This document shows positions 35,472 to 44,334 of a stretch of 64,000 nucleotides of DNA, in pieces. Every line of letters begins with the position of its first letter. The stretch's first letter is position 1. The notes under the pieces were generated by a model that saw only the letters and a program-made list of their open reading frames with translations, did not search any database and was not told the DNA's origin. The stretch covers positions 1,240,001-1,304,000 of the forward strand of contig NZ_JWLK01000001.1 of the NCBI RefSeq assembly GCF_000814005.1. The letters are read 5' to 3'. The stretch is from Ruegeria sp. ANG-S4 (GTDB lineage: Bacteria; Pseudomonadota; Alphaproteobacteria; Rhodobacterales; Rhodobacteraceae). The position numbers were made by a program, and so were the translations under genes.

Positions 35472-36700
35472 TCGACACGCTGCCGGGGCTGACCTTGTCC
35501 TCTGAGCGGGTTGAATTTATCCCAACCCGCGATGCAGGATTAAAACGGCTTGAGCGTTTTGTAGCCCGTGCCGGGCGCCATTATGGAAGCACGCGGAACT
35601 ATGACTTTGGTTCCGAACAACGCGGTAACGTTTCAGCCCTGTCGCCGTGGGTCCGGCATCGGCTGATAACCGAGCAAGACGTTCTGGCGCGTGTGCTGGC
35701 ATCCCATAGCCCCAGGCGTGCAGAGAAGTTCGTGCAGGAGGTTTTCTGGCGCACCTATTTCAAGGGCTTGCTAGAGCAGCGCCCCAGTGTCTGGACCCAT
35801 TACCAATCCGACCTTATCAAACGCTTTGAGGCGTTAGAGAAAGACCCAAAGCTAAGACTGACCTATCGCGCGGCCGTTGCCGGGTCGACCGGCATAGACT
35901 GTTTCGATCATTGGGCGGCAGAGTTATCTCAGACGGGATACCTGCACAATCACGCACGTATGTGGATGGCCTCAATCTGGATTTTTACGTTGCGCCTGCC
36001 TTGGGAACTGGGCGCCGATTTTTTCCTCAGGCATTTGCTCGACGGTGATCCGGCGTCAAACACACTCGGCTGGCGTTGGGTTGCGGGGCTTCATACGAAA
36101 GGGAAAACCTACCTTGCGCGGGCAGATAACATCGAAAAGTACACCGATGGACGCTTTCGTCCTTCCGGCCTGGCCCGCGTGGCTGAGCCTTTGTCTGAAG
36201 CGGTCGATCACTCCCGACAACCAATCGCCCCCTGCGATCCGCCACCTTCCGGGCCTTATCTTCTTTTGTTGACGGAAGAAGACCTGCGCGGTGCGGATTT
36301 GATGCCCGCGCCTCCCGAGGGTGCTCTGGGGCTTTTGGCGACGGAAGGGCGATCTGTGCAGCCAATCGGCGAATTGGCCAAAGTTTTCGCCCAAGAGGCA
36401 ATGCAAGGTGCTCTGGAAAACTATGACGCTGGGCCTCAACACGCCGAAGACTGGAGTGTGCCAATCCTTGCAGCGACCCGACAGTACGGTGTGCGAACTG
36501 TCGCGACGGCTTATCCACCCGTCGGGCCGGTTCGGGCCCGGTTGGACAAGGCCGCGCCAGCATTGGCAAAGGCGGGTGTAACCTTGCTCCGGGTGCGGCG
36601 CGACTATGACAGTATCACTTGGCCCCATGCCAGGGCGGGCTTTTTCGCGTTGAAAAAGAAGATACCCGCGATACTGGACAGCCTGAAACTGACGCGCTGA
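35468..36700 (+). CDS. FAD-binding photolyase/cryptochrome-like protein without the normal N-terminal domain
   Basis: A 410-residue protein starting at ATG 35468 (ATGA overlap with the DUF2256 gene). The FAD-binding fold lies at about residues 20-265, with ALSPWVRHRLITEQDVL, EVFWRTYFKGLL, GYLHNHARMWMASIW and ASNTLGWRWVAGLHTKGKTY. No photolyase alpha/beta domain precedes it. Instead residues 285-410 look like an alpha/beta fold with hydrophobic strands (PYLLLLTEEDL, GALGLLATEG, WSVPILAATRQYGVRTVATAY) ending in RRDYDSITWPHARAGFFALKKKIP, similar to the end of that domain. A permuted or rearranged cryptochrome is my reading. DNA repair activity is not certain. Confidence 0.82.
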   Translation: MIDTLPGLTLSSERVEFIPTRDAGLKRLERFVARAGRHYGSTRNYDFGSEQRGNVSALSPWVRHRLITEQDVLARVLASHSPRRAEKFVQEVFWRTYFKGLLEQRPSVWTHYQSDLIKRFEALEKDPKLRLTYRAAVAGSTGIDCFDHWAAELSQTGYLHNHARMWMASIWIFTLRLPWELGADFFLRHLLDGDPASNTLGWRWVAGLHTKGKTYLARADNIEKYTDGRFRPSGLARVAEPLSEAVDHSRQPIAPCDPPPSGPYLLLLTEEDLRGADLMPAPPEGALGLLATEGRSVQPIGELAKVFAQEAMQGALENYDAGPQHAEDWSVPILAATRQYGVRTVATAYPPVGPVRARLDKAAPALAKAGVTLLRVRRDYDSITWPHARAGFFALKKKIPAILDSLKLTR

Positions 36701-36806
36701 GCCTTCAATCGTCGAAGCGTCGAATGAAAAACGGGTGGGCGGTCGTCGTTTGCCAAAGGAAGCCGGCGGAATAGGTAACCACGAAACAGAACGCTCGAGA
36801 CCGACC

Positions 36807-38300
36807 TTGACCACAGCGACACTCCTTCTGCCCAACCAGCTTTTTACCGATCATCCTGGACTGCGCGGTCCAACAGACCGGGTGGTTTTGTTCGAAGACC
36901 CCTTGTTTTTTGGCGATGCGCAGTACCCTGCGCGGATGCACAAGCAAAAGCTGTGGCTGCATCGCGCCAGCATGACACGGTATCATCAGGCTTTGATCGC
37001 CAAAGGCATCAACTCCGAAATCGAATCCTACACCAAGCGAAGCGATGCGGCCCTTCGCCTGTTTCGACGCCTCGCGGAAAGCGGGGTCGGCCGTGTGATC
37101 CTCGCTGATCCTGCGGATTTCATTGCGCAAAGACGAATGAATACTGCGGCAAAGGCAGTCGGAATATCCCTGGCCGTGCACCCGTCACCCGGATTTCTGA
37201 ATACGCGAGCCGATAACGCGGCTTGGATCAAAGGTCGCAAACGGTGGTTCATGGCGGAGTTCTACAAAAGCCAGCGTCGGCGTCTGGACGTGTTGATGGC
37301 AGGCGATCAACCGATGGGCGGCAAGTGGAGCTTTGACGAAGACAACCGTAAGAAGGTTCCCAAGTCATTGCTTGGGCATCTGCCATGGATCGACTGGCCC
37401 GTAACTGACGCCATCGACCTAGCCGCGAAAGACAGTGTGCAGGCAGAGTTTCCCGAAGCACGCGGAACGTTGGACCGGCTGTATTATCCGACCTCCCACA
37501 GGGCATCGGCTGCATGGCTGCAACAGTTTCTGGAGCGTCGTTTCGAAAGGTTCGGAGATTTTGAGGACGCAATTGTCGAAGGTGAAAGCTGGCTGTGGCA
37601 CGCGGTGCTGACCCCGGCGTTGAACATTGGTCTGCTGACCCCGAAAAAAGTGCTCGACATGACGCTCGCATATGCGCGGACACAGGATGTTCCGCTCAAC
37701 TCGGTCGAAGGATTTGTCCGTCAGATCATCGGTTGGCGAGAGTTCATGCGCGCCACGTATGATGCGCTCGGCGTGCCGATGCGCACGACAAACCATTGGG
37801 GTCACTCTCGCAGAATGCCAAGTACGTTTTATGATGGCACGACCGGCATTGGCCCTGTTGACGATACCATCCGGCGTGTCCTGCAGACGGGATACTGTCA
37901 CCATATCGAACGCCTGATGGTTTTGGGCGGTTTCATGTTTCTCTGCGAAATCGACCCGGACGACGTCTATCTTTGGTTCATGGAGATGTTTGTCGACAGT
38001 TACGATTGGGTGATGGTTCCAAACGCGTATGCCATGAGCCAGCACGCGGATGGGGGTCTGATCACCACAAAGCCGTATTTTTCGGGGTCAAACTATATTC
38101 GGAAAATGAGCCATTGGGGAAAAGGGCCATGGGCGGATGTTTGGGACGGTCTGTATTGGCGTTTCATCTTCAAGCATATGGATGACCTTGCCCGAAATCC
38201 GAGATGGTCGATGATGTGCAAAACGGCGGCTCGGATGCATCCGGAAACGAAGATCAGGCACTTGAACTTTGCCGAAGCGTTTCTGAAACAGCAGTTCTGA
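36807..38300 (+). CDS. Cryptochrome/photolyase-related protein (bacterial 6-4 photolyase/CryB family)
   Basis: A 497-residue protein of the FeS-BCP-like family (COG3046). The start at TTG 36807 gives MTTATLLLPNQLF, the normal N-terminus; a GTG at 36735 adds 24 residues. The N-terminal antenna domain runs to about residue 170, with KWSFDEDNRKKVPK following, and the C-terminal FAD domain includes FVRQIIGWREFMRATY, GYCHHIERLMVLGGFMFL and KPYFSGSNYIRKMS. In CryB and PhrB, several cysteines before the LYW motif hold a 4Fe-4S cluster; here that stretch (HWGKGPWADVWDGLYW) has none. It may be a cluster-free 6-4 photolyase relative or a photoreceptor. Confidence 0.85.
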   Translation: MTTATLLLPNQLFTDHPGLRGPTDRVVLFEDPLFFGDAQYPARMHKQKLWLHRASMTRYHQALIAKGINSEIESYTKRSDAALRLFRRLAESGVGRVILADPADFIAQRRMNTAAKAVGISLAVHPSPGFLNTRADNAAWIKGRKRWFMAEFYKSQRRRLDVLMAGDQPMGGKWSFDEDNRKKVPKSLLGHLPWIDWPVTDAIDLAAKDSVQAEFPEARGTLDRLYYPTSHRASAAWLQQFLERRFERFGDFEDAIVEGESWLWHAVLTPALNIGLLTPKKVLDMTLAYARTQDVPLNSVEGFVRQIIGWREFMRATYDALGVPMRTTNHWGHSRRMPSTFYDGTTGIGPVDDTIRRVLQTGYCHHIERLMVLGGFMFLCEIDPDDVYLWFMEMFVDSYDWVMVPNAYAMSQHADGGLITTKPYFSGSNYIRKMSHWGKGPWADVWDGLYWRFIFKHMDDLARNPRWSMMCKTAARMHPETKIRHLNFAEAFLKQQF

Positions 38301-38346
38301 GCCCGGTCCTGGATTTTGGTCTTCGCATGCAGGCAACGCCGGTACA

Positions 38347-38366
38347 GATTGGTCGCCCCACCAATC
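38347..38366. terminator. Hairpin in the convergent gap after the photolyase cluster
   Basis: GATTGGT (38347-38353) and ACCAATC (38360-38366) form a perfect 7-bp stem with a CGCCCC loop between the convergent photolyase-family and aminotransferase genes. It could end transcription in both directions, though no U run follows on either strand. Confidence 0.4.
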
Positions 38367-38378
38367 AGTGTCCGGTGT

Positions 38379-39542
38379 TCAGGCGGCCTTTAGGTGCTCC
38401 AACGCGGCTTGAGTGCCGCCGGAACTGTGGGGCATACCGCTTTTGGCCAGGCCCATTTCCACGCCAGCCAGTGTTCCCATCAACATAAGATCGTTGAAGT
38501 CGCCCAGATGACCGATGCGGAAGACCTGGTCAGCGACTTTGGACAGGCCATTTCCGAGCGAGATATCGTAGTTTTCGAGCGCCACCGCGCGAAACGCGTC
38601 GGCGGAATGCCCTTCCGGAACTTTGACCGCTGTCAGCACCCCGGATTCCTGACCCTGGCGTGTGCACAAAACCTCTAGCCCCCAAGCACGAACCGCCGCC
38701 CGCGTTGCCGCGCCGTGGCGGGCATGTCGGGCAAAGACATTCTCCAGCCCTTCTTCATGCAGCATGTCGATGGCCTCGTTGAGACCATAAAGAAGGTTGG
38801 TGCCCGGCGTATAGGGAAAGAAACCCTTCTGGTTCGGTTCGACCATGTCCCGCCAATCCCAGTAGCTGCGCGGGAGCGTCACGGATTTCGAATGTTCCAG
38901 TGCCCGATCACTGACCGCGTTGAACCCAAGTCCGGGCGGCAGCATCAGGCCTTTTTGCGATCCCGACACGCAGACATCGACACCCCATTCATCGAACCGG
39001 AAATCAATCGAGGCAAGGCCCGAGATCGAGTCCACCATAAGAAGCGCCGGATGATTGGCCGCGTCGATGGCGTGGCGAACCTCTTCAATCGGCGAGACTG
39101 ATCCCGTTGATGTTTCGTTGTGGACAACGCAGACGGCTTTTATCTCGTGATTGGTGTCCGCGCGCAGGCGGGCTTCTATCTGATTGGGGTCTGCACCGCT
39201 GCGCCAGTCGCCTTCGATCAGCTCCGGCTGCAATCCGATCTTTTTGGCCAGATTGCTCCACATAAAGGCGAAATGCCCGGTTTCGAACATCAAAACTTTT
39301 TCACCCGGCGACACCGTGTTCACCAGCGCAGCTTCCCAGGCACCGGTTCCCGACGAAGGGTAGATAAAGACGTTCTGATCGGTTTTGAAAATCGTCTTCA
39401 TTCCGCTGAGCGCTTTTTTACCAACTTCCGCGAAATCCGGGCCGCGATGATCAATCGTCTGCATGCTGATGGCTTTCAGAATGCGTTCTGGCACGGCACT
39501 TGGCCCCGGAATCTGTAAGAAATGTCGTCCTGCCTGTCGCAT
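38379..39542 (-). CDS. Class V aminotransferase, serine/aspartate-glyoxylate type
   Basis: A 387-residue PLP enzyme starting at ATG 39542 (a longer frame adds 18 residues). IPGPSAVPERIL opens the fold; PSSGTGAWEAAL, VVHNETSTGSV, the Asp of MVDSISGLASIDFRFDEWGVD and the PLP Lys in SGSQKGLMLPPGLG are visible. It is close to the serine-glyoxylate and BhcA aspartate-glyoxylate group, which make glycine from glyoxylate. Divergent to a FAD plus Fe-S 2-hydroxyacid dehydrogenase that may release glyoxylate or another 2-keto acid, it would use that product. The amino donor is not known. Confidence 0.88.
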   Translation of the reverse strand: MRQAGRHFLQIPGPSAVPERILKAISMQTIDHRGPDFAEVGKKALSGMKTIFKTDQNVFIYPSSGTGAWEAALVNTVSPGEKVLMFETGHFAFMWSNLAKKIGLQPELIEGDWRSGADPNQIEARLRADTNHEIKAVCVVHNETSTGSVSPIEEVRHAIDAANHPALLMVDSISGLASIDFRFDEWGVDVCVSGSQKGLMLPPGLGFNAVSDRALEHSKSVTLPRSYWDWRDMVEPNQKGFFPYTPGTNLLYGLNEAIDMLHEEGLENVFARHARHGAATRAAVRAWGLEVLCTRQGQESGVLTAVKVPEGHSADAFRAVALENYDISLGNGLSKVADQVFRIGHLGDFNDLMLMGTLAGVEMGLAKSGMPHSSGGTQAALEHLKAA

Positions 39543-39601
39543 CTGAACTGATCCTTTTGCCGTTGCCGGAAGAATGGCGCGAATGCCTATTGGCAAAACG
39601 T

Positions 39602-39619
39602 AATTATGAATTCATTATT
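39602..39619. promoter_or_regulatory. Palindromic operator candidate between the aminotransferase and FAD/Fe-S dehydrogenase genes
   Basis: An 18-base palindrome with one mismatched pair, centred on the perfect ATGAATTCAT (39606-39615), lies in the 136-base divergent region. A half copy, ATGAATT, follows at 39629-39635. The region is A+T-rich relative to its neighbours. The GntR gene at 42562, in the same operon as the dehydrogenase, is the likeliest binding protein. Confidence 0.45.
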
Positions 39620-39678
39620 CAGTCAATGATGAATTTGAACTGCATGTCGGACCGTCGCGACCAAGGAAAGCTCAGGTA

Positions 39679-42552
39679 ATGCCAGAGAATGGACAGCTTC
39701 ACAGGCGTTTGGCGTCTGACGTCCGGGGCGAAGTGATGACGGATGCGGGATCGCGTGCGCGCTATGCGACCGACGCATCGATCTATCAGATGCTGCCTGA
39801 CGCCGTGGTCATGCCCAACTCCACCGAAGATGTTCAGGCCGCTATGGCCATTGCGCGGGATGAGAGGCGACCGGTACTGCCCCGTGGCGGTGGCACGTCG
39901 CAATGCGGGCAGACCGTCAACAATGGAGTGGTGCTGGACAATACCAAGCACCTAAACCGCCTTCTTGACCTGAATGTCGAAGATCGCATCGTTCGGGTTC
40001 AGCCCGGTCTTGTTCTGGACGACCTGAACCGGGCGTTACAGCCGCACGGTCTTTGGTTTCCGGTCGACCCTTCCACGGCCTCTCGTTGCACGCTTGGCGG
40101 TATGGCGGCCAACAATTCCTCGGGCGGCAGGTCCTTGCGCTATGGGATCATGCGGGACAACGTGCGTGCGATAAAGGCAATCCTGCCTGACGGCACCGAA
40201 GCGCGATTCAGCAAGGACGCAGCCCCACCGGGTCGCTATGCCGATCTGGTAAGCGATATGCGTGCGCTTGGGCGTCGTGAGGCGGATGAAATTGAGGCCC
40301 GTTTTCCCAAGGTTCAGCGCCGTGTGGGCGGGTACAACATCGATGCGCTCACCGGTAACGACGTTAACATGGCCCATTTGCTGGTCGGGTCCGAAGGTAC
40401 GCTGGCCTATTTCACCGAGCTGGAATTGAGCCTCGCGCAATTGCCGGGCACCAAGGTGACAGGCGTGTGTCATTTCCCGACCTTTCGTGCCGCGATGGAG
40501 GCAACCCAGCACCTCGTGACGCTCGACCCGCAGGCGGTCGAGTTGATCGATGATACCATGATCGCGTTGGGGCGCGAGATCCCGCTCTTCCGCGATACGA
40601 TCGAGGCCTTTGTCGAGGGTGATCCCGAGGCGCTGTTGCTCGTGGAATTCGCCGAAGGCAGTGCCGAGGCAAATGCAGCAAAACTGGCGCAGCTTTCACA
40701 ATTGATGGGCGATCTGGGTTTTGCGTTCACCGGAACGGGAAACCGATGGGGCGGCGTTGTGTCCGTGACCGATAATGCATTGCAAAGCGCCATCGCCGAG
40801 TACCGAAAATCCGGATTGAATGTGATGATGTCGATGAAAGAGGCGGGCAAGCCGATCTCTTTCGTTGAAGACTGTGCGGTCCCTTTGCCAGACCTTGCCG
40901 ACTATACGGCGGGTTTGACAGAAATTTTCACCCGGCACGGCACCAAAGGAACATGGTACGCGCATGCTTCGGTCGGATGCCTGCATGTGCGCCCCGTCCT
41001 GAACATGAGGCAGGACAAGGACGTCCGGACAATGCGGGCGATTGCTGAAGAAACCTTTGATCTGGTCAAAAGCTACAAGGGCTCTCATTCCGGCGAACAC
41101 GGCGATGGGATCGTGCGATCAGAATTCCACAAAAAGATGTTTGGCACGCGCATTGTCACCGCGTTTGAAGAGGTAAAGGCACGCTTCGACCCGGGCGGCA
41201 TGATGAACCCGGGCAAGATCGTTCACGCACCGGCAATGGATGACCGGCGCTTCTTTCGTTATCACCCGGACTATTCCGTGCCAGAGTTCGAAACAGAGCT
41301 GGACTGGTCCGCTTGGCCGGGCGCTGCAGGCGGGTTTCAGGGCGCGGTCGAGATGTGCAACAACAACGGCGCCTGCCGCAAGCTGAAGGGCGGCGTCATG
41401 TGCCCCTCGTTCCGCGCTACCCGAAACGAACGCGACGCGACCCGCGGTCGGGCGAACACGCTGCGCTTTGCAATCAGCGGGCAGATACCGGGCGGATTGG
41501 CGTCGGACGCAATGATCGAGGCGATGAAATATTGCGCGTCCTGTAAAGCCTGTGCACGGGAATGCCCGACAGGTGTCGACATGGCGCGGATGAAGATCGA
41601 AATTCTGTCGGCAAAGCGCAAGAAGGACGGGCTGAAACTGGCCGACAAGTTGATCGCTTACCTGCCGCGATATGCGCCAAAAGCCGCAAAACTCGCGTGG
41701 CTCATGAATGTAAGGAATAAAATCAAACCTATTCGAAAGCTGCTCGAAAAGCCGACTGGCATTGCGTCACAACGGGATTTGCCCATTTGGTCCTCTACAC
41801 CTTTCCGCGATGATGAGGCGCAGGACTCTGACCCGCAGGTGCTGCTGTTCGCCGATGTGTTCAACCGGTATTTCGAACCGGAAAACCTGCGTGCCGCTAT
41901 TCGGGTTTTCCGTGCACTTGGCCTTCGGGTCGCCGTGGCGCGTGGCCCCTCGGGACGGGCATTGGATTGCGGGCGCACATTTTTGGCCACAGGATGCGTT
42001 GACGAAGCACGGGCCGAGGCAAAGCGCGTGATCGATGCAACGCGTGACGCGGTCGCCAAGGGCGTTCCCGTTGTTGGGCTGGAGCCGTCCTCGATTCTCA
42101 CCTTCCGGGATGAGTTTTTGGCGCTTTGCCCCGGAGAGGATGCGCAATCGCTTTCAGACGTCACCCATACTTTCGAGGAGTTTCTGGTCGAACAGGCGGA
42201 TTTGCCTCTAAAACCTGTGAACCGCCCAATCTATGTGCATGGGCATTGTCATCAGAAGGCGCATGACGCTGTCGCACCGATGCTTGCACTTCTGAAGCGT
42301 ATTCCAGATGCAGAAGTTCACATGATCGAAAGCAGCTGTTGCGGCATGGCCGGTGCATTCGGATATGCGCCTGACACGATCGATGTCTCGATCAAGATGG
42401 CGCAGCTTGACCTGTTCCCGGCGCTGGATGCCGCTCCGGCGGATGCAATTGTGGTTGCGGATGGCACATCTTGCCGCCATCAGATCGGCGAAGGGACTGA
42501 ACGACAGGCGATCCACGTCGCGCGTTTGCTGGATATGGCTTTGGATGTTTAG
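39679..42552 (+). CDS. FAD-binding and 4Fe-4S dehydrogenase, D-2-hydroxyacid (D-2-hydroxyglutarate/glycolate) type
   Basis: A 957-residue fusion. The N-terminal FAD_binding_4 part (residues 35-240) has LPRGGGTSQCGQTVNNGVVLD and NNSSGGRSLRYG; a FAD-oxidase C domain runs to about 540 with HSGEHGDGIVRSE. The Fe-S part has CNNNGACRKLKGGVMC and CASCKACARECPTG, then CCG-type redox domains with HGHCHQKAHD and SSCCGMAGAFGY. The layout is that of YdiJ and GlcD-GlcF fusions, which oxidise D-2-hydroxyacids and pass electrons to quinones or cytochromes. The substrate is unknown. It is in one operon with the next GntR gene, nine bases apart. Confidence 0.9.
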   Translation: MPENGQLHRRLASDVRGEVMTDAGSRARYATDASIYQMLPDAVVMPNSTEDVQAAMAIARDERRPVLPRGGGTSQCGQTVNNGVVLDNTKHLNRLLDLNVEDRIVRVQPGLVLDDLNRALQPHGLWFPVDPSTASRCTLGGMAANNSSGGRSLRYGIMRDNVRAIKAILPDGTEARFSKDAAPPGRYADLVSDMRALGRREADEIEARFPKVQRRVGGYNIDALTGNDVNMAHLLVGSEGTLAYFTELELSLAQLPGTKVTGVCHFPTFRAAMEATQHLVTLDPQAVELIDDTMIALGREIPLFRDTIEAFVEGDPEALLLVEFAEGSAEANAAKLAQLSQLMGDLGFAFTGTGNRWGGVVSVTDNALQSAIAEYRKSGLNVMMSMKEAGKPISFVEDCAVPLPDLADYTAGLTEIFTRHGTKGTWYAHASVGCLHVRPVLNMRQDKDVRTMRAIAEETFDLVKSYKGSHSGEHGDGIVRSEFHKKMFGTRIVTAFEEVKARFDPGGMMNPGKIVHAPAMDDRRFFRYHPDYSVPEFETELDWSAWPGAAGGFQGAVEMCNNNGACRKLKGGVMCPSFRATRNERDATRGRANTLRFAISGQIPGGLASDAMIEAMKYCASCKACARECPTGVDMARMKIEILSAKRKKDGLKLADKLIAYLPRYAPKAAKLAWLMNVRNKIKPIRKLLEKPTGIASQRDLPIWSSTPFRDDEAQDSDPQVLLFADVFNRYFEPENLRAAIRVFRALGLRVAVARGPSGRALDCGRTFLATGCVDEARAEAKRVIDATRDAVAKGVPVVGLEPSSILTFRDEFLALCPGEDAQSLSDVTHTFEEFLVEQADLPLKPVNRPIYVHGHCHQKAHDAVAPMLALLKRIPDAEVHMIESSCCGMAGAFGYAPDTIDVSIKMAQLDLFPALDAAPADAIVVADGTSCRHQIGEGTERQAIHVARLLDMALDV

Positions 42553-42561
42553 GAAGCGGAT

Positions 42562-43239
42562 ATGAACCTGACTGACAGCATCAAACGAACCACGCTTCAC
42601 GAAGAACTGGTCGAGCGGTTGCGTGATCTTGTGGTCGAGGATGTTCTGAAGCCCGGTGAAAAGGTGCCGGAGAAACAGCTTTGCGACTCTTTGGGTGTTT
42701 CAAGGACACCGTTGAGGGAAGCACTGAAAGTGCTTGCCTCCGAAGGCTTTGTTATCCTTCAGGCCAACCGGGGCGCGCGCGTTGCAAGCGTTACGCGGGA
42801 AGAACTGGAAAACACGTTTCCGGTTCTTGCAGCACTGGAACAATTGGCGGGCGAGCTTGCTTGCCGCAACCTTGAACCCGCTGAAATTGAATGGATCGAG
42901 ACCTGTCACAAGGCAATGCTGCAAGCGTACCGTGCGCGCGATCGACAAGCTTATTTCAAGGCCAATCAGGACATTCATCAGGCGCTGATACGCGGGGCCC
43001 GGAACGATATCCTTGAAAACCATCACAAGCTATTGGCCGCCCGGGTCCGCCGTGCCCGGTTTATGGCCAACCTGTCGGAAGAACGCTGGGCGCAGGCGAT
43101 TGAAGAGCATGAGACGATGATGGCAATGCTACGGGTCGAAAACGCAGAGGGGCTGGGTCAGATCATGAAGCTTCACATGATGAACAAACTTGCGGCCCTT
43201 GTGAAAGCGTTGGAGACCGAGGAAGAGACTGCAAATTAG
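42562..43239 (+). CDS. GntR family transcriptional regulator (FCD domain)
   Basis: A 225-residue regulator. The winged helix is in residues 10-75 (VLKPGEKVPEKQLCDSLGVSRTPLREALKVLASEGFV) and the FCD domain in 85-215, with a likely metal site in ANQDIHQALI, EHETMM and KLHMMNKL. It lies downstream of the FAD/Fe-S dehydrogenase and probably controls it, and perhaps the divergent aminotransferase, in response to the hydroxyacid or keto acid. Confidence 0.93.
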   Translation: MNLTDSIKRTTLHEELVERLRDLVVEDVLKPGEKVPEKQLCDSLGVSRTPLREALKVLASEGFVILQANRGARVASVTREELENTFPVLAALEQLAGELACRNLEPAEIEWIETCHKAMLQAYRARDRQAYFKANQDIHQALIRGARNDILENHHKLLAARVRRARFMANLSEERWAQAIEEHETMMAMLRVENAEGLGQIMKLHMMNKLAALVKALETEEETAN

Positions 43240-43254
43240 GATGCCGTGATCAGA

Positions 43255-44334
43255 TCATGGGTTTTCAGTAAGTTCCGGAAACGGCGGTGCCAGCCCGCAA
43301 TCCGCCGCCAGCTTGTTCAGATCCCGGCAAAGCGCGGGATTGAGCGCGATACCGTCCTTTCGCCGCGCTTCTGCCGCTGCTGTTTTTCCGTCACCCGGCA
43401 AGCGCACCGGATCGTGATCGGGCAGTGGAGTTGATGCCCGCATTTCCGCAAAGACACGAGCGGCGTTCGACGCGAAATCATCGGCCATCCCAAAGGCTGC
43501 CGGGTCCAGCGCCATCACGAATTGACCGGTATTGGTGGATGACGTCGTGTCCGAGGTAAAGTTGACAACGTCCGAGCCGAATGACGCGCCATTCAATACG
43601 CCAGCCATCAGACCAATCGCGACGGAAAGTCCAAAGCCTTTTGGCCCGCCGATTGGCAAAAGAAACCCCTCTGACTTTCGCGCAGGATCGGTCAAAGGCT
43701 TGCCGTCGCGCCCAACCATCCACCCTTCGGGCATCGGTTTGCCCTGCTGAAGGAAGGTCTTGATCTTGCCCATTGCTGCAACGGTCGTCGCCATGTCAAA
43801 CACAAACGGATCGGGTCCGTCTGCCGGTGCGGAAAAGGCGATAGGGTTGGTTCCAAGCAGCAAATCGGTGCCCCCATAGGGCGGGACGTGATTTGCGCTG
43901 CCGACGGCGGCGGCCATACCCAGCAAGCCCCCCTCGGCCTGCGGTCGGACATAAAGCGCCAGGGGACCGGCGTGGTTTCCGCGCCGAACACCGACCCATC
44001 CGATCCCGGCCTCACGCGCTTTTGCTATCGCCAGATCACGCGCGGCGCCCATGGCCAGATGGCCCAGTCCGTCATCCCCATCAATCAATGCAGTTGCAAC
44101 GGTTTCATGTTCTACGCTGACATTTGGCGTCGGGTTGCATCCACCCCCGGCCAGGCGGGCAAGGTACTGACGCAGGCGAAAGACACCGTGCGTGCCATAG
44201 CCGTATATGTCAGCCTCGACCATCAACGATGCCACCTTGATCGCATCCGCATCCGGCACGCCTTGGGTCTGAAGCGCGCGCGCAACAAAGTCACGCAACG
44301 CGCCACTGCTTATGGTCTGGGGATCAGAACTCAC
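43255..44334 (-). CDS. Ldh family oxidoreductase (malate/L-lactate/ureidoglycolate dehydrogenase type)
   Basis: A 359-residue NAD(P)-dependent enzyme of the MDH/LDH-2 family. The start is GTG 44334, overlapping the permease stop by 11 bases; the longer frame adds 27 residues within the permease gene. Markers are ADIYGYGTHGVFRL with the family His, VGVRRGNHAGPLALY, PPYGGTDLLLGTNPIAFSAPA and GPKGFGLSVAIGLMAG. Members oxidise 2-hydroxyacids such as malate, sulfolactate (ComC) or ureidoglycolate. It is the last gene of an ABC importer operon, so it may act on the imported acid. The substrate is not known. Confidence 0.9.
   Translation of the reverse strand: MSSDPQTISSGALRDFVARALQTQGVPDADAIKVASLMVEADIYGYGTHGVFRLRQYLARLAGGGCNPTPNVSVEHETVATALIDGDDGLGHLAMGAARDLAIAKAREAGIGWVGVRRGNHAGPLALYVRPQAEGGLLGMAAAVGSANHVPPYGGTDLLLGTNPIAFSAPADGPDPFVFDMATTVAAMGKIKTFLQQGKPMPEGWMVGRDGKPLTDPARKSEGFLLPIGGPKGFGLSVAIGLMAGVLNGASFGSDVVNFTSDTTSSTNTGQFVMALDPAAFGMADDFASNAARVFAEMRASTPLPDHDPVRLPGDGKTAAAEARRKDGIALNPALCRDLNKLAADCGLAPPFPELTENP

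Noticed and set aside
39606-39615. EcoRI-like ATGAATTCAT palindrome as a cloning scar or restriction artefact
   Set aside because: It is part of a larger 18-base symmetry in a natural divergent promoter and the flanking sequence is normal.
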